The notes under the pieces: model-generated | Database searches by the model: none | The model's input: the letters and a program-made list of their open reading frames with translations, nothing else | Told to the model about the DNA's origin: nothing | Shown here: positions 54,329 to 62,544 of the stretch, in pieces | Position numbering within the stretch: position 1 is the first letter of the stretch | Layout: the number at the start of each line of letters is the position of its first letter | NCBI RefSeq assembly: GCF_019656335.1 | Contig: NZ_BPLZ01000006.1 | Coordinates: forward strand, 62,001-126,000 | Direction: 5' to 3' | Length of the DNA: 64,000 nt | From: Pseudomonas sp. NCCP-436 | GTDB taxonomy: Bacteria; Pseudomonadota; Gammaproteobacteria; Pseudomonadales; Pseudomonadaceae | Translations under genes and position numbers: made by a program

Positions 54329-55327
54329 ATGGATCCGCGAAGCGAAGTTCTCTTGCGCCAGGCCGAACTCTTCAATGACGACCTGCTACTGGCCGGACTG
54401 CCGGCCGACGACCTGCTCGGAGCGTTGCCGCAAGCCCACGGCTGGAGCTGGCATGCCGGTGAGCAGGCGATGCTCGAGGCCCGCTTTCCCGGACGCAGCC
54501 ATTTCGACACGCAGCGCCCGGCTGGCGACTACAGCGCAGCCGTGCTGTTTCTGCCGAAATCACGCGAGCTGGGTGAATACCTGTTGCAGAGCCTGGCGGC
54601 GGGCCTGCAGGGTGGCGAACTCTACCTGGTCGGTGAAAAGCGCGGCGGCATCGAGCGAGCGGCCAAGCAGCTGAACATCTACGGCAAACCGCGCAAGCTG
54701 GACAGCGCTCGGCATTGTCAACTATGGGCAGTGCATGTCGAACAGGCACCCGCTCAGCCGGATCTGCAGGCTCTTGCGCAGTGTTACGAACTTCCCCTGA
54801 GTGACGGCAACCTTGAGATCGTCACCTTGCCCGGCGTTTTCGCCCATGGCCGGCTGGATCGCGGCAGTGCTCTGCTACTCGAACACCTGCAGGATCTGCC
54901 CTCAGGTCATCTGCTGGACTTCGGCTGTGGCGCCGGCGTAATCGGCGCCGCACTGAAACGGCGTTACCCGGACAGCCATGTGAGTCTGCTTGATGTGGAT
55001 GCCTTCGCTCTGGAAAGCAGCCGGCAGACCCTGATCCGCAACGGTCTGGAGGCTGAACTGATCGCCGGCATCGGTATCGAATCAGCACCGCAGAAACTCA
55101 GCGCCATAGTCAGCAACCCGCCCTTCCATCAGGGCGTACATACCCACTATCAGGCCAGCGAAGACCTGTTGCTGCGGGCGACTCAACATCTGCAGCCCGG
55201 CGGCGAGCTGCGCATCGTCGCCAACAGCTTCCTCAGGTATCCGCCACTGATCGAACAGCATCTTGGCCCCTGCCGCACACTGGCCGAAGCCGACGGTTTT
55301 CGCATCTATTCGGCATACCGGCGCTAA
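54329..55327 (+). CDS. rsmC: 16S rRNA m2G1207 methyltransferase
   Basis: A 332-residue protein of the RsmC family with a degenerate N-terminal methyltransferase-like half and an active C-terminal half. The SAM-binding motif [16 protein letters not shown] (about 193-208) and the catalytic SNPPFHQG (about 250-257) are intact. It methylates G1207 of 16S rRNA in the 30S subunit. Downstream of hprA on the same strand. Confidence 0.93.
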   Translation: MDPRSEVLLRQAELFNDDLLLAGLPADDLLGALPQAHGWSWHAGEQAMLEARFPGRSHFDTQRPAGDYSAAVLFLPKSRELGEYLLQSLAAGLQGGELYLVGEKRGGIERAAKQLNIYGKPRKLDSARHCQLWAVHVEQAPAQPDLQALAQCYELPLSDGNLEIVTLPGVFAHGRLDRGSALLLEHLQDLPSGHLLDFGCGAGVIGAALKRRYPDSHVSLLDVDAFALESSRQTLIRNGLEAELIAGIGIESAPQKLSAIVSNPPFHQGVHTHYQASEDLLLRATQHLQPGGELRIVANSFLRYPPLIEQHLGPCRTLAEADGFRIYSAYRR

Positions 55328-55352
55328 GCAACGGGCTTGCCCTGCCGCCGGA

Positions 55353-55462
55353 CCTTGGGCACAATGGCGCCCGTCCTAGGGGAGTAGTCTCCCGCGAGCG
55401 CCAGCTCGCCCGGCATGCGTCAACACACTTGCTCCGCAGAGCATGGCGCATGCGACCCAAGG
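55353..55462 (+). promoter_or_regulatory. yybP-ykoY manganese riboswitch
   Basis: The leader between rsmC and the UPF0016 gene contains the hallmark GGGGAGTAG (near 55378-55386) and a later GTCAACA, GGCGCATGCGACC block. CCTTGGG at 55353-55359 pairs with CCCAAGG at 55456-55462 to close the element. This is the Mn(II)-sensing yybP-ykoY class, which regularly controls UPF0016/MntP exporters. Boundaries are approximate because no covariance model was run. Confidence 0.85.
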
Positions 55463-55493
55463 CCCACGTAGAGGCCTGCGGTTTGACAAGACC

Positions 55494-55541
55494 TATGACA
55501 CGAACGACCTCACCCGGGGCGGGAAGGTCGTTCGTGTCATA
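55494..55541 (+). promoter_or_regulatory. Long hairpin of the riboswitch expression platform
   Basis: A 17-base perfect stem (TATGACACGAACGACCT and complement) with a 14-base GC-rich loop, 32 bases upstream of the exporter ATG. No T-run follows, so it is unlikely to be a simple terminator. It may present or hide an anti-element of the riboswitch or control ribosome access. Confidence 0.6.
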
Positions 55542-55573
55542 AGCCGTGTCGACCCGCCCCTTTAGGAAGCCTG

Positions 55574-56170
55574 ATGCTGGAATCCCTCTTCATTCCGACC
55601 CTGATCGTTGCCCTCGCGGAAATCGGCGACAAGACCCAGTTACTTGCCCTGCTGCTGGCTGCACGTTTTCGCCGCCCCTGGCCGATTATCTGGGGTATCG
55701 TCGTCGCCACTCTGGCCAATCACTTCGCTGCAGGCGCCATCGGCAACTGGGTAGCCGGCTTCTTCTCGCCTGCCACACTGAGCTGGATTCTTGCCGCCAG
55801 CTTTATCGCGGTTGCCATCTGGACACTGGTGCCCGACAAGCTGGATGACGACGAAACCTCAGGGCTGAAGAAATATGGCCCCTTCCTTACCACGCTGATC
55901 GCCTTCTTCCTGGCCGAGATGGGCGACAAGACTCAGGTCGCCACAGTCATGCTGGCAGCGCAATACCCGCACTTCGTGCTGGTGGTAATTGGCACCACTC
56001 TGGGCATGCTGCTGGCCAACGTGCCGGTGGTGCTGGCCGGCAACTTCGCTGCCGAGCGCCTGCCTCTGACGCTGATTCGTCGCCTGGCCGCAGCAGCCTT
56101 TGCCGCCTTGGCCCTCTACGCTGCCTATCAGGCACTGAACCTGGGCGCACTGGCCCCAGCAGCCGGATAA
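55574..56170 (+). CDS. mneA: UPF0016/TMEM165-type manganese exporter
   Basis: A 198-residue inner-membrane protein with two copies of the signature E-x-GDK-T: VALAEIGDKTQLLALLL (about 13-29) and FLAEMGDKTQVATVML (about 113-128), separated by a charged cytosolic loop near 80-100. This is the UPF0016/Gdt1 architecture of Mn(II) (or Ca/Mn) exporters such as MneA. The upstream manganese riboswitch strongly supports a role in Mn(II) efflux. The ATG has AGGA 6 bases upstream. Confidence 0.93.
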   Translation: MLESLFIPTLIVALAEIGDKTQLLALLLAARFRRPWPIIWGIVVATLANHFAAGAIGNWVAGFFSPATLSWILAASFIAVAIWTLVPDKLDDDETSGLKKYGPFLTTLIAFFLAEMGDKTQVATVMLAAQYPHFVLVVIGTTLGMLLANVPVVLAGNFAAERLPLTLIRRLAAAAFAALALYAAYQALNLGALAPAAG

Positions 56171-56259
56171 CCGGCAGTTCGGCCAATCCTGCGCCCCAGC
56201 CGCCTGCGGTAAAAGTAGGCGGCAGCCCATAGGGAATGGACTCGCGCCAGGAGGATCCA

Positions 56260-56703
56260 ATGCCATTGGAAGAACGCAAAAAGGTAGTACGCCAGCATGT
56301 GGAGCTGACCTGGAATCGGGGTCGCCTGGCACTGGCTGAACAACTGCACAGCCGCGATTTTGTCTACAAAAGCTCTTTCGTCGGTCAGCCCCTGAACAGT
56401 GCCGGTTTTATGCGGACGCTGCAGGAAATCCGCGAGGCCATGCCGGATCTGCAGGTGATAGTGGAAGAATGTATCGCCGAAGGCTACAAGGTGGTGACCT
56501 GGAGCACCCTGATCGGCACCCTGGAGAAGCCCGCACTGGGCTACACACCCAGCGATAAGATCCTGACCATCTCCGCCATGGCCTTCTGGACGCTGACGCC
56601 CAGCAACGAGATCCAGGAAATTTGCACCATGTTCGACATGGAAAGTTTCCGTTCGCAGTTGGGTTTGGATACCCGCCCCTTCTCCGAGAAGGCTCTGCCT
56701 TGA
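56260..56703 (+). CDS. SnoaL-like ester cyclase family protein
   Basis: A 147-residue NTF2-fold protein with KKVVRQHVELTWNRGRLALAEQLHSRDFV as its helical start and repeated MP-x-LQVIVEE and ISAMAFWTLTP strands. Annotated homologues are called ester cyclase or SnoaL-like polyketide cyclase; no reaction can be inferred. GGAGG is 6 bases before the ATG at 56260; an in-frame ATG at 56236 is less likely. It does not closely resemble the SnoaL-like protein at 49482. Confidence 0.85.
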   Translation: MPLEERKKVVRQHVELTWNRGRLALAEQLHSRDFVYKSSFVGQPLNSAGFMRTLQEIREAMPDLQVIVEECIAEGYKVVTWSTLIGTLEKPALGYTPSDKILTISAMAFWTLTPSNEIQEICTMFDMESFRSQLGLDTRPFSEKALP

Positions 56704-56868
56704 TCCTTCATCAACGGCAGCCTTCCTGCGCACCGAAGCAGTCAAGATCAAACCTGCCGATGGAATAATTCAAAAACGCCATCATCTGAGCCAATTGCGC
56801 CTTTGGGCTCAAGTTCCACCACCTTATGGCCGTTAACCACAGGAGTTTTCAACGAGCCGGGGGCTCCC

Positions 56869-59007
56869 ATGAAGTTCAGGTCGATCCAGTTTTCCATCGC
56901 CGTACTGGCCGGAGCCAGCATCCTTACGGTCGTCATCGCCCTGGTGCTTTACGCGCTGTTTGCCAGTTCGCGCACCCAACAGGTGGTCAACGAGCGCACC
57001 GAGTACCTGTTGCAGCAGGTTATCGAAAAACGTCTGGTTGCACTGGCCGAAGCCGAAGTCGGCAAGCTGCAACGCCAGTTCGAGATTCCCATGACTCTGG
57101 CCAAGTCGGTCGCCAGCCTGAATAGCCAGATGGCTCGGCGCGCCGATGGCACTGCAACGCTGTCCGTGAGCCGCGAAGAGTTGTCCGCCCTTCTGGTTCG
57201 TTACCTGCGCGACAACCCGGCTTTGCTGGATTTCTTCATCGGCTGGGAAGCCAACGTCTTCGATCAGGATGACCAGCGCTACGCCGGCCGCGAAGCCGAG
57301 GGCTATGACCACACCGGCCGCTTCATGCCCTGGTGGTACCGCGAGGGTAACGACTTCAAGGTACTGCCACTAACTGCCGAGCAGATGGAAAGCGAAAAAC
57401 GGCTGCCCACCGGCATCCGCGAGGGCGAGTACTACCTGTGCCCGAAAAACACCCTGCGTCCCTGCGTTATCGACCCGGCTGCCTATGATTACGGTGGCCG
57501 GCAGATTCTGGTTTCCTCTTTCAACGCCCCTATCGTGGTGGAGGGCAGGTTCCTCGGCTCCGTCGGCAACGACCTGGCTCTGGACTTCATTCAGGAGCTG
57601 CTGCAATCGGTCAAGGGCGATCTCTACGACGGTGCCGGCGAACTGGCCCTGATCGCCGCCAACGGCAGCCTGATTGCCGCCACCCAGGATGCCTCGCTGA
57701 TTAGCCAGCCAGCCTCGCAAGCACTATCGAGTGAACTGTTGAATCTGCTTCAGGGGCTCACCGGCAATACGCCTATCGTGCATCACAACCAGTCCCAGCA
57801 ATCATTTGAGCTGCTGTTCCCCTTCGAAGTAGCCGGTACCGCCACCCGCTGGACACTGGCCATCACCCTGCCCACCGCCGTGGTATTTGCCGAACTCCAG
57901 CAACTGCAGGCAGGCCTGGCCGAGCAGGCGCGCAACGATGCCATCGGCATGACCCTGGTGGGCCTGCTGATCGCCGCTCTTGGCCTGCTGGTGGTGTGGT
58001 TCGTCGGCTACGGCATCGCTCGTCCGATGCGCCAGATGGTCGGCATGCTCGAAGATATCGCCAAAGGCGAAGGCGATCTCACTGTTCGTCTGGAGGTGGA
58101 TCGTGCCGACGAGCTGGGCCAGATCGCTCGCGGCTTCAATGCCTTCCTGAGCAAACTGCAGGCCATGATCGCCGCAGTGGTGACTTCGGTGCAGCAGGTC
58201 AGCGACTCGTCCGAACATACTGCCGATATCGCCATCCGCACCAACCAGGGCGTACAGCGACAACTGGCAGAAATCGAGTTGGTGGCCACCGCCGTACATG
58301 AGATGACGGCAACCGCTCAGGATGTCGCGCGCAACGCCACCCATGCTGCCGAGGCAGCCAACCATGCCGACCAGGCGGCCAACCATGGCAAGCAGGTGGT
58401 TCAGCAAACCTCGGCCGCGATCACCGTACTGGCCGGCGAGATCACCCGAGCAGTGGCTGTGGTGCAGAACCTGGCCAAAGACAGCGAGAACATCAACGCC
58501 ATCCTAGTCACCATCCGCAGCATCGCCGAACAGACCAACCTGCTGGCGCTCAACGCCGCCATTGAGGCCGCCCGTGCCGGCGAACAGGGCCGCGGCTTCG
58601 CCGTGGTGGCCGACGAGGTGCGTAATCTGGCGCAGAAAACTCAGCAGGCCACCGAAGAAATCCAGAGCATGATCGAACAGCTCCAGCAGGGCACCCGCGA
58701 GGTGGTCAAGGTGATGGAGCAGAGCCAGCAAAAGACCGACGACAGCGTCGCGCATGCCAGCCAGGCCGCCGACTCGCTGGAGTCCATCACACAGGCGGTG
58801 TCGGTGATCAACGACATGAATACCCAGATCGCCAGTGCCGCCGAGGAGCAAAGCGCAGTAGCCGAGGACATCAACCGCAACGTCACCAATATCGGTCAGG
58901 TCGCTAACGAGGTAGCCGGCGGTGCCGATGAGGCCAGTCAGGCCAGCGCTCAGTTGACCAGCCTGGCCGAGCAGCAGCGGCGCCTGATCAATCAGTTCAG
59001 GGTGTAG
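56869..59007 (+). CDS. Methyl-accepting chemotaxis protein (dCache sensor)
   Basis: A 712-residue transmembrane chemoreceptor. A first helix (about 9-31) and a second (about 365-390) enclose a periplasmic double-Cache domain of roughly 330 residues with the [13 protein letters not shown] and [21 protein letters not shown] strands. A HAMP domain follows (about 390-445) and the signalling domain ends the protein, with the hairpin [38 protein letters not shown]. The ligand is unknown. The start at 56869 is chosen over a longer frame at 56803. Confidence 0.94.
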   Translation: MKFRSIQFSIAVLAGASILTVVIALVLYALFASSRTQQVVNERTEYLLQQVIEKRLVALAEAEVGKLQRQFEIPMTLAKSVASLNSQMARRADGTATLSVSREELSALLVRYLRDNPALLDFFIGWEANVFDQDDQRYAGREAEGYDHTGRFMPWWYREGNDFKVLPLTAEQMESEKRLPTGIREGEYYLCPKNTLRPCVIDPAAYDYGGRQILVSSFNAPIVVEGRFLGSVGNDLALDFIQELLQSVKGDLYDGAGELALIAANGSLIAATQDASLISQPASQALSSELLNLLQGLTGNTPIVHHNQSQQSFELLFPFEVAGTATRWTLAITLPTAVVFAELQQLQAGLAEQARNDAIGMTLVGLLIAALGLLVVWFVGYGIARPMRQMVGMLEDIAKGEGDLTVRLEVDRADELGQIARGFNAFLSKLQAMIAAVVTSVQQVSDSSEHTADIAIRTNQGVQRQLAEIELVATAVHEMTATAQDVARNATHAAEAANHADQAANHGKQVVQQTSAAITVLAGEITRAVAVVQNLAKDSENINAILVTIRSIAEQTNLLALNAAIEAARAGEQGRGFAVVADEVRNLAQKTQQATEEIQSMIEQLQQGTREVVKVMEQSQQKTDDSVAHASQAADSLESITQAVSVINDMNTQIASAAEEQSAVAEDINRNVTNIGQVANEVAGGADEASQASAQLTSLAEQQRRLINQFRV

Positions 59008-59029
59008 CACAAGCCGTGCAGATCCCGGC

Positions 59030-59647
59030 TCAGGCCGGGGTCAGGCACTCCGGCGCATCGAGCTGCGGATCATTGACCAGTGTCGCCAGCGCACGCTCGC
59101 GCAGCGCCACAGGCGGCTTGCCGAGCAGTGCTAGCAGCGTTTCTCGCGGAGTGTTCGCGTCCAGCCAGAGCGCCTGCTCGTCAGCATCGAGGATAAGCGG
59201 GCGGCGCAGCGAGGCTGCGGCCTGAGTGACCAGCGCGACGCTCAGGTAATTGTGCTCGGCCACAGGATAGACCTCCCACAGCGCGGCGAAGTACATCAGC
59301 GATTCGCCGCTGCTCATCCAGTAGGGGCGCTTGCGGGCCGAGCCGCGCCACTCATAGAAGCCATTGGCCGGAAGCAGCGCACGACGCAGGCGGAACGGTT
59401 CACGGAACATTGGCTGCTCGGCAAGGGTTTCCGCCCGGGCATGGGCCGGAGTTTTCGACAGATCCTGCAGCCAGATCGGAGTCAGCCCCCAGCGAGCCTG
59501 AGCCAGTTCAGGCCCCTGAGCACCAGCTCGCAACATCAATACCGGATCGCCGGGTGCCAGATTCCAGCGCGGCTGCTGGCCAGCCGGAAAACCTGACAAA
59601 GCCGCAAAGGCAGGCGACCAGCGGAACAAGGCATAACGTCCACACAT
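59030..59647 (-). CDS. SRAP (YedK/HMCES) domain protein, altered active site
   Basis: A 205-residue SOS-response-associated peptidase-like protein. Family members crosslink abasic sites in single-stranded DNA through Cys2. Cys2 and Glu99 (NGFYEW) are present, but the conserved Asn of N-A-R-x-E-T is His69 (AHARAET) and the conserved His of H-x-R-M-P is Ser146 (SLRRPLIL). It is therefore not certain that it crosslinks or releases DNA in the usual way. Convergent with the chemoreceptor. The ATG at 59647 gives the obligatory MC N-terminus. Confidence 0.88.
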   Translation of the reverse strand: MCGRYALFRWSPAFAALSGFPAGQQPRWNLAPGDPVLMLRAGAQGPELAQARWGLTPIWLQDLSKTPAHARAETLAEQPMFREPFRLRRALLPANGFYEWRGSARKRPYWMSSGESLMYFAALWEVYPVAEHNYLSVALVTQAAASLRRPLILDADEQALWLDANTPRETLLALLGKPPVALRERALATLVNDPQLDAPECLTPA

Positions 59648-59674
59648 GAAACGACTCGGCAGGCAACGGGCGTC

Positions 59675-59935
59675 TCAGCACAACAGCACGCCCAGGTAGG
59701 ATTCCGGCTCGTCACCGGTCACAGGTTGTGCTGCATTGTAACCGGCTATCAGTTGTCGCGCCCGCTTGGCATCGGCGTCGCATACCAGCAACCCGAGCAG
59801 GCCTCCAGCCGGCAACTCTCCGACTGCGCCGAGCAAATGCTGCCCCAGCAGATGTGCTTCAATGCCTTCGCTGGCCAGCATGTCGACCAGCAGCTGGCCT
59901 TCCAGCAGGTTTTCCGGCTCATAAATTCGCTGCAT
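59675..59935 (-). CDS. DUF2007 domain protein
   Basis: An 86-residue protein with the DUF2007 pattern: YEPENLLEGQLLVDMLASEGIEAHLLGQHLLGAVGELPAGGL and a C-terminal AKRARQLI helix. The family is called a putative signal-transducing protein but has no established function. Codes on the same strand just upstream of the SRAP gene (27-base gap), so the two may be co-transcribed. Confidence 0.87.
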   Translation of the reverse strand: MQRIYEPENLLEGQLLVDMLASEGIEAHLLGQHLLGAVGELPAGGLLGLLVCDADAKRARQLIAGYNAAQPVTGDEPESYLGVLLC

Positions 59936-59994
59936 CGAGACCCTCCACCACGGTCCAGGACGGGCGACCTCGCGGTTCGGCTGTGACTTGGCGT

Positions 59995-60000
59995 TATAAT
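59995..60000 (+). promoter_or_regulatory. Perfect TATAAT ahead of the acyltransferase gene
   Basis: A consensus -10 hexamer lies about 60 bases before the ATG at 60063. The expected -35 position holds only GCGGTT, so recognition may depend on an activator. Confidence 0.4.
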
Positions 60001-60062
60001 CGCCGGTCTACTGCTGAACCGCTTACACGACTTCAACCATAGCCGTTCTAGAACAAGAGAGC

Positions 60063-61226
60063 ATGATGGGCGCATTCGATGCCATCCGACCCTATGCCGA
60101 TGCCGAGGTACGCCCCGTACTGGCACGCCTGATCGCCGATCCGGCATTTCTCGACACCCTTACCCGCTTCCGCTTCCCGCGCCTGGCCGGACCTCTGGGC
60201 TGGCTGCTGAAACCGCTGGTCGCCAACCGGCTGCGCCATGAACTGAAGGACATCGACTCGGTGGCTGCGTTGCAGGATCGGATCGAGCCCTACGTCGACC
60301 GCAGCATTGAGCGGGCCACGGACGGCATAACCTATTCAGGGCTGGAACACCTGCAGGCCGGCAAGCCTTACCTGTACCTGGCCAATCACCGTGACATCGT
60401 CATGGATCCGGCCTTCGTCAATTACGCCGTTTACCATGCCGGATTGCAGACCCCACGCATCGCCATCGGCGACAACCTGTTGCAACGACCTTTCGTCAGC
60501 GACCTGATGCGCCTGAACAAGAGCTTCATCGTCCATCGCTCGATCAGCGGTCGGCGCGAGAAGCTGGCGGCTTACCAGTTACTGTCGGCCTATATCAACC
60601 ATTCGATCCGGGTTGACGGTGAATCGGTGTGGATCGCTCAGGCCGAGGGACGCGCCAAGGACGGTGACGATCGCACCGATTCAGCCATCCTCAAGATGTT
60701 CCACATGAGCCGTAAGGATGAGCCGTTCGCCGAGGTGATCGACTCGCTGAACCTGATCCCGGTGTCAATCAGCTACGAATACGACCCCTGCGACCAGGCA
60801 AAGGCCCGCGAGCTGCACATTCGCGCCAGCACCGGCAGCTATACCAAGGCGCCAGGCGAGGACGACGCCAGCATTGCCCTGGGCATCACCGGCTACAAGG
60901 GGCGGGTGCACATTCACTTCGGCCAGCCGGTGGCCGGCATGGAGGATACCAAGCAGTTGGCGCAGGAGCTGGATCGACACATCCTCGGCCAATACCGGCT
61001 GTTCCCGGTGCACTACCTGGCCTATGCCATGTGGGAAAGCCGCGAAGCCGAACTGGATGTGCCGCCAGCCAGTGAGCTGTTCGGTACTGCCGAACTAGCC
61101 AAGGCCGAAGTCGAGTGGAAACGCCGGCTGGCTGGCTGCAGCACCGAGGAAAGACCGTACCTGATCCTGCAGTACGCCAATCCGGTGCGCAATCAGTACC
61201 GAATCAAGGCAGGTCTGCCTCTTTAA
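60063..61226 (+). CDS. Glycerolipid acyltransferase (GPAT/PlsB-like, short form)
   Basis: A 387-residue protein of the glycerol-3-phosphate acyltransferase superfamily. The HX4D motif NHRDIVMDPAF (about 108-118) and AQAEGRAKDGDDRTD (about 191-205, the equivalent of the E-G-x-R motif) are clear. It is far shorter than PlsB (about 800 residues), so it is probably a lysophosphatidate-type or unassigned acyltransferase. ATGATG at the start allows either Met; AAGAGAG precedes it. A TATAAT lies at 59995-60000 upstream but with a poor -35. Confidence 0.82.
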   Translation: MMGAFDAIRPYADAEVRPVLARLIADPAFLDTLTRFRFPRLAGPLGWLLKPLVANRLRHELKDIDSVAALQDRIEPYVDRSIERATDGITYSGLEHLQAGKPYLYLANHRDIVMDPAFVNYAVYHAGLQTPRIAIGDNLLQRPFVSDLMRLNKSFIVHRSISGRREKLAAYQLLSAYINHSIRVDGESVWIAQAEGRAKDGDDRTDSAILKMFHMSRKDEPFAEVIDSLNLIPVSISYEYDPCDQAKARELHIRASTGSYTKAPGEDDASIALGITGYKGRVHIHFGQPVAGMEDTKQLAQELDRHILGQYRLFPVHYLAYAMWESREAELDVPPASELFGTAELAKAEVEWKRRLAGCSTEERPYLILQYANPVRNQYRIKAGLPL

Positions 61227-61234
61227 CGACTGCC

Positions 61235-61252
61235 CGGCCGCCCCGGCGGCCG
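61235..61252. terminator. Weak terminator hairpin after the acyltransferase
   Basis: CGGCCGCC and GGCGGCCG make a perfect 8-base stem around two C residues, starting 8 bases after the stop. No T-run follows on either strand, so termination would be inefficient or factor-dependent. Confidence 0.4.
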
Positions 61253-61265
61253 ACAGCGCCAGCCT

Positions 61266-61550
61266 TTATAAATGAGTGCTGCCCCAGGACAGGATCAGCG
61301 CCATGCCCAGGCAGCAGCCACCGAAACGATAGAAGAATCGGTTGATGCGCTGGGCACGTTCATCCGCCCCACTCTCCTCACCGAGTTCCTCCAGTTGCCC
61401 CTGAGCCAGCACGCGCGCCTGCCCTCGCTGCTCACGTAGGCGCGTCATCAGCCAGAGCCAGGCGCCCGCCAGGGCAAAAAACAGTGCCAGCGCGTTCAGC
61501 GCACCTGCCGGACGGACGACAACCAGCGACCACAACACCTGCAGCGACAT
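61266..61550 (-). CDS. Small two-helix membrane protein of unknown function
   Basis: A 94-residue protein with two hydrophobic segments (VLWSLVVVRPAGALNALALFFALAGAWLWL near residues 5-35, and FGGCCLGMALILSW near 78-91) separated by a charged, Glu/Arg/Gln-rich stretch. No family is recognised. The ATG at 61550 has an AGG 6 bases upstream and was preferred over a longer frame at 61640. It converges on the acyltransferase gene and its stop lies just past the weak hairpin. Confidence 0.6.
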   Translation of the reverse strand: MSLQVLWSLVVVRPAGALNALALFFALAGAWLWLMTRLREQRGQARVLAQGQLEELGEESGADERAQRINRFFYRFGGCCLGMALILSWGSTHL

Positions 61551-61823
61551 GCAGCACCTCGGAATCAGCATGGCGCAGCAAGAGCGAAACCGCACCAAAA
61601 TGGGGAACCTGGTCGGAAACACAAGGCTTTCGACTCGCAAAAAATCGCCGCGCAGTGTACTGAATTCCCGCTTTTATGCGGTTCGTTTCCGACGAACGCG
61701 AGTGACTATCTCCAATTCGTATGAGAACCGCCAGGAGCCTGGCCCGAGCCTTGAATCTACCGAGCTGACCGGACAGTAGAGACTGTCACGGGAGCCCCAT
61801 CTCCTGTCCTCGGAGGACTTGTC

Positions 61824-62030
61824 ATGCTCAACCCTCAACCGCTGGATCGCAAATACCCGATCGACTCACTGGATGAAGTGGACGCAGTGGTCAATGAGCT
61901 CTCCTTCAACGTTCAGGATCAGCACTGGCTGGTGTACTGCTGCCTGGGTGGACACGAACAGCATGATCAGCCGCACATCGACAACCGCACTGGCCTGAGC
62001 CTGCCGGAGTTCTACGACGAGGCAGCCTGA
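61824..62030 (+). CDS. Small acidic protein of unknown function
   Basis: A 68-residue soluble protein rich in Asp/Glu, with a short central motif HWLVYCCLGGHEQHDQPH containing two Cys and four His that could bind a metal. I do not recognise the family. GGAGG lies 7 bases before the ATG, a strong ribosome-binding site for so small a gene. Upstream, GACAGT-AGAG-ACTGTC at 61772-61787 is a perfect hairpin. The gene converges on the PA4642-family gene. Confidence 0.65.
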   Translation: MLNPQPLDRKYPIDSLDEVDAVVNELSFNVQDQHWLVYCCLGGHEQHDQPHIDNRTGLSLPEFYDEAA

Positions 62031-62048
62031 CCCGGCCACAAAACAAAA

Positions 62049-62069
62049 CGCCCCGGCTCAGCCGGGGCG
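62049..62069. terminator. Terminator between the small acidic protein and the PA4642-family gene
   Basis: CGCCCCGGC and GCCGGGGCG form a 9-base perfect stem with a TCA loop. On the minus strand it is followed by TTTTGTTTTG, a strong intrinsic terminator for the PA4642-family gene. Confidence 0.88.
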
Positions 62070-62095
62070 CCTGCCTACAGCCGGATTGATCCGGA

Positions 62096-62386
62096 TCAAC
62101 CCCGGACTGCGCGAATGATGTCAATATAGGGCGCGGCGTTGCGCTGATCCTCGATCAGGGCAACGAAATCGTTGCCCTTGGCATCTACCGCAGACAGGTC
62201 ATAACCTGCCTCGATAAAGAAGCCGACGAAACGCTCGAAATCATCGACCCGCAGCCCACGGTAGGCCTTGATCAGCTTGTGCAGCGAGGGCGGCGTGGTC
62301 TCATCGGCCGGTTCAAAAGTGAGAAACACCTTGATCGCGTCATCACTGATTTCTTCCCCGATGACCTGCTTCTTGTCTTTACGCAT
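62096..62386 (-). CDS. PA4642-family conserved hypothetical protein
   Basis: A 96-residue cytosolic protein beginning MRKDKKQVIGEEISDDAIK, with LHKLIKAYRGLRVDDFERFVGFFIEAGYDL and GNDFVALIEDQRNAAPYI, matching the pseudomonad family typified by PA4642. No function is known. GGAGCGGG precedes the ATG at 62386; longer in-frame starts to 62590 are not supported. Divergent from dauA. Confidence 0.88.
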   Translation of the reverse strand: MRKDKKQVIGEEISDDAIKVFLTFEPADETTPPSLHKLIKAYRGLRVDDFERFVGFFIEAGYDLSAVDAKGNDFVALIEDQRNAAPYIDIIRAVRG

Positions 62387-62544
62387 CGCCCGCTCCAACC
62401 AAATATTACAGAGGGTCGGCAGTTTAGCGCTGACACCTGCCTGGCTCAACGCGCTGCGCGCTGGTCTGCATTCGCCGACAGGCTGATACAGACGCGCTAC
62501 GATCTCTCTTGCCTGTAACACCCCCTCGTCTCCCGGGAGAGTCC

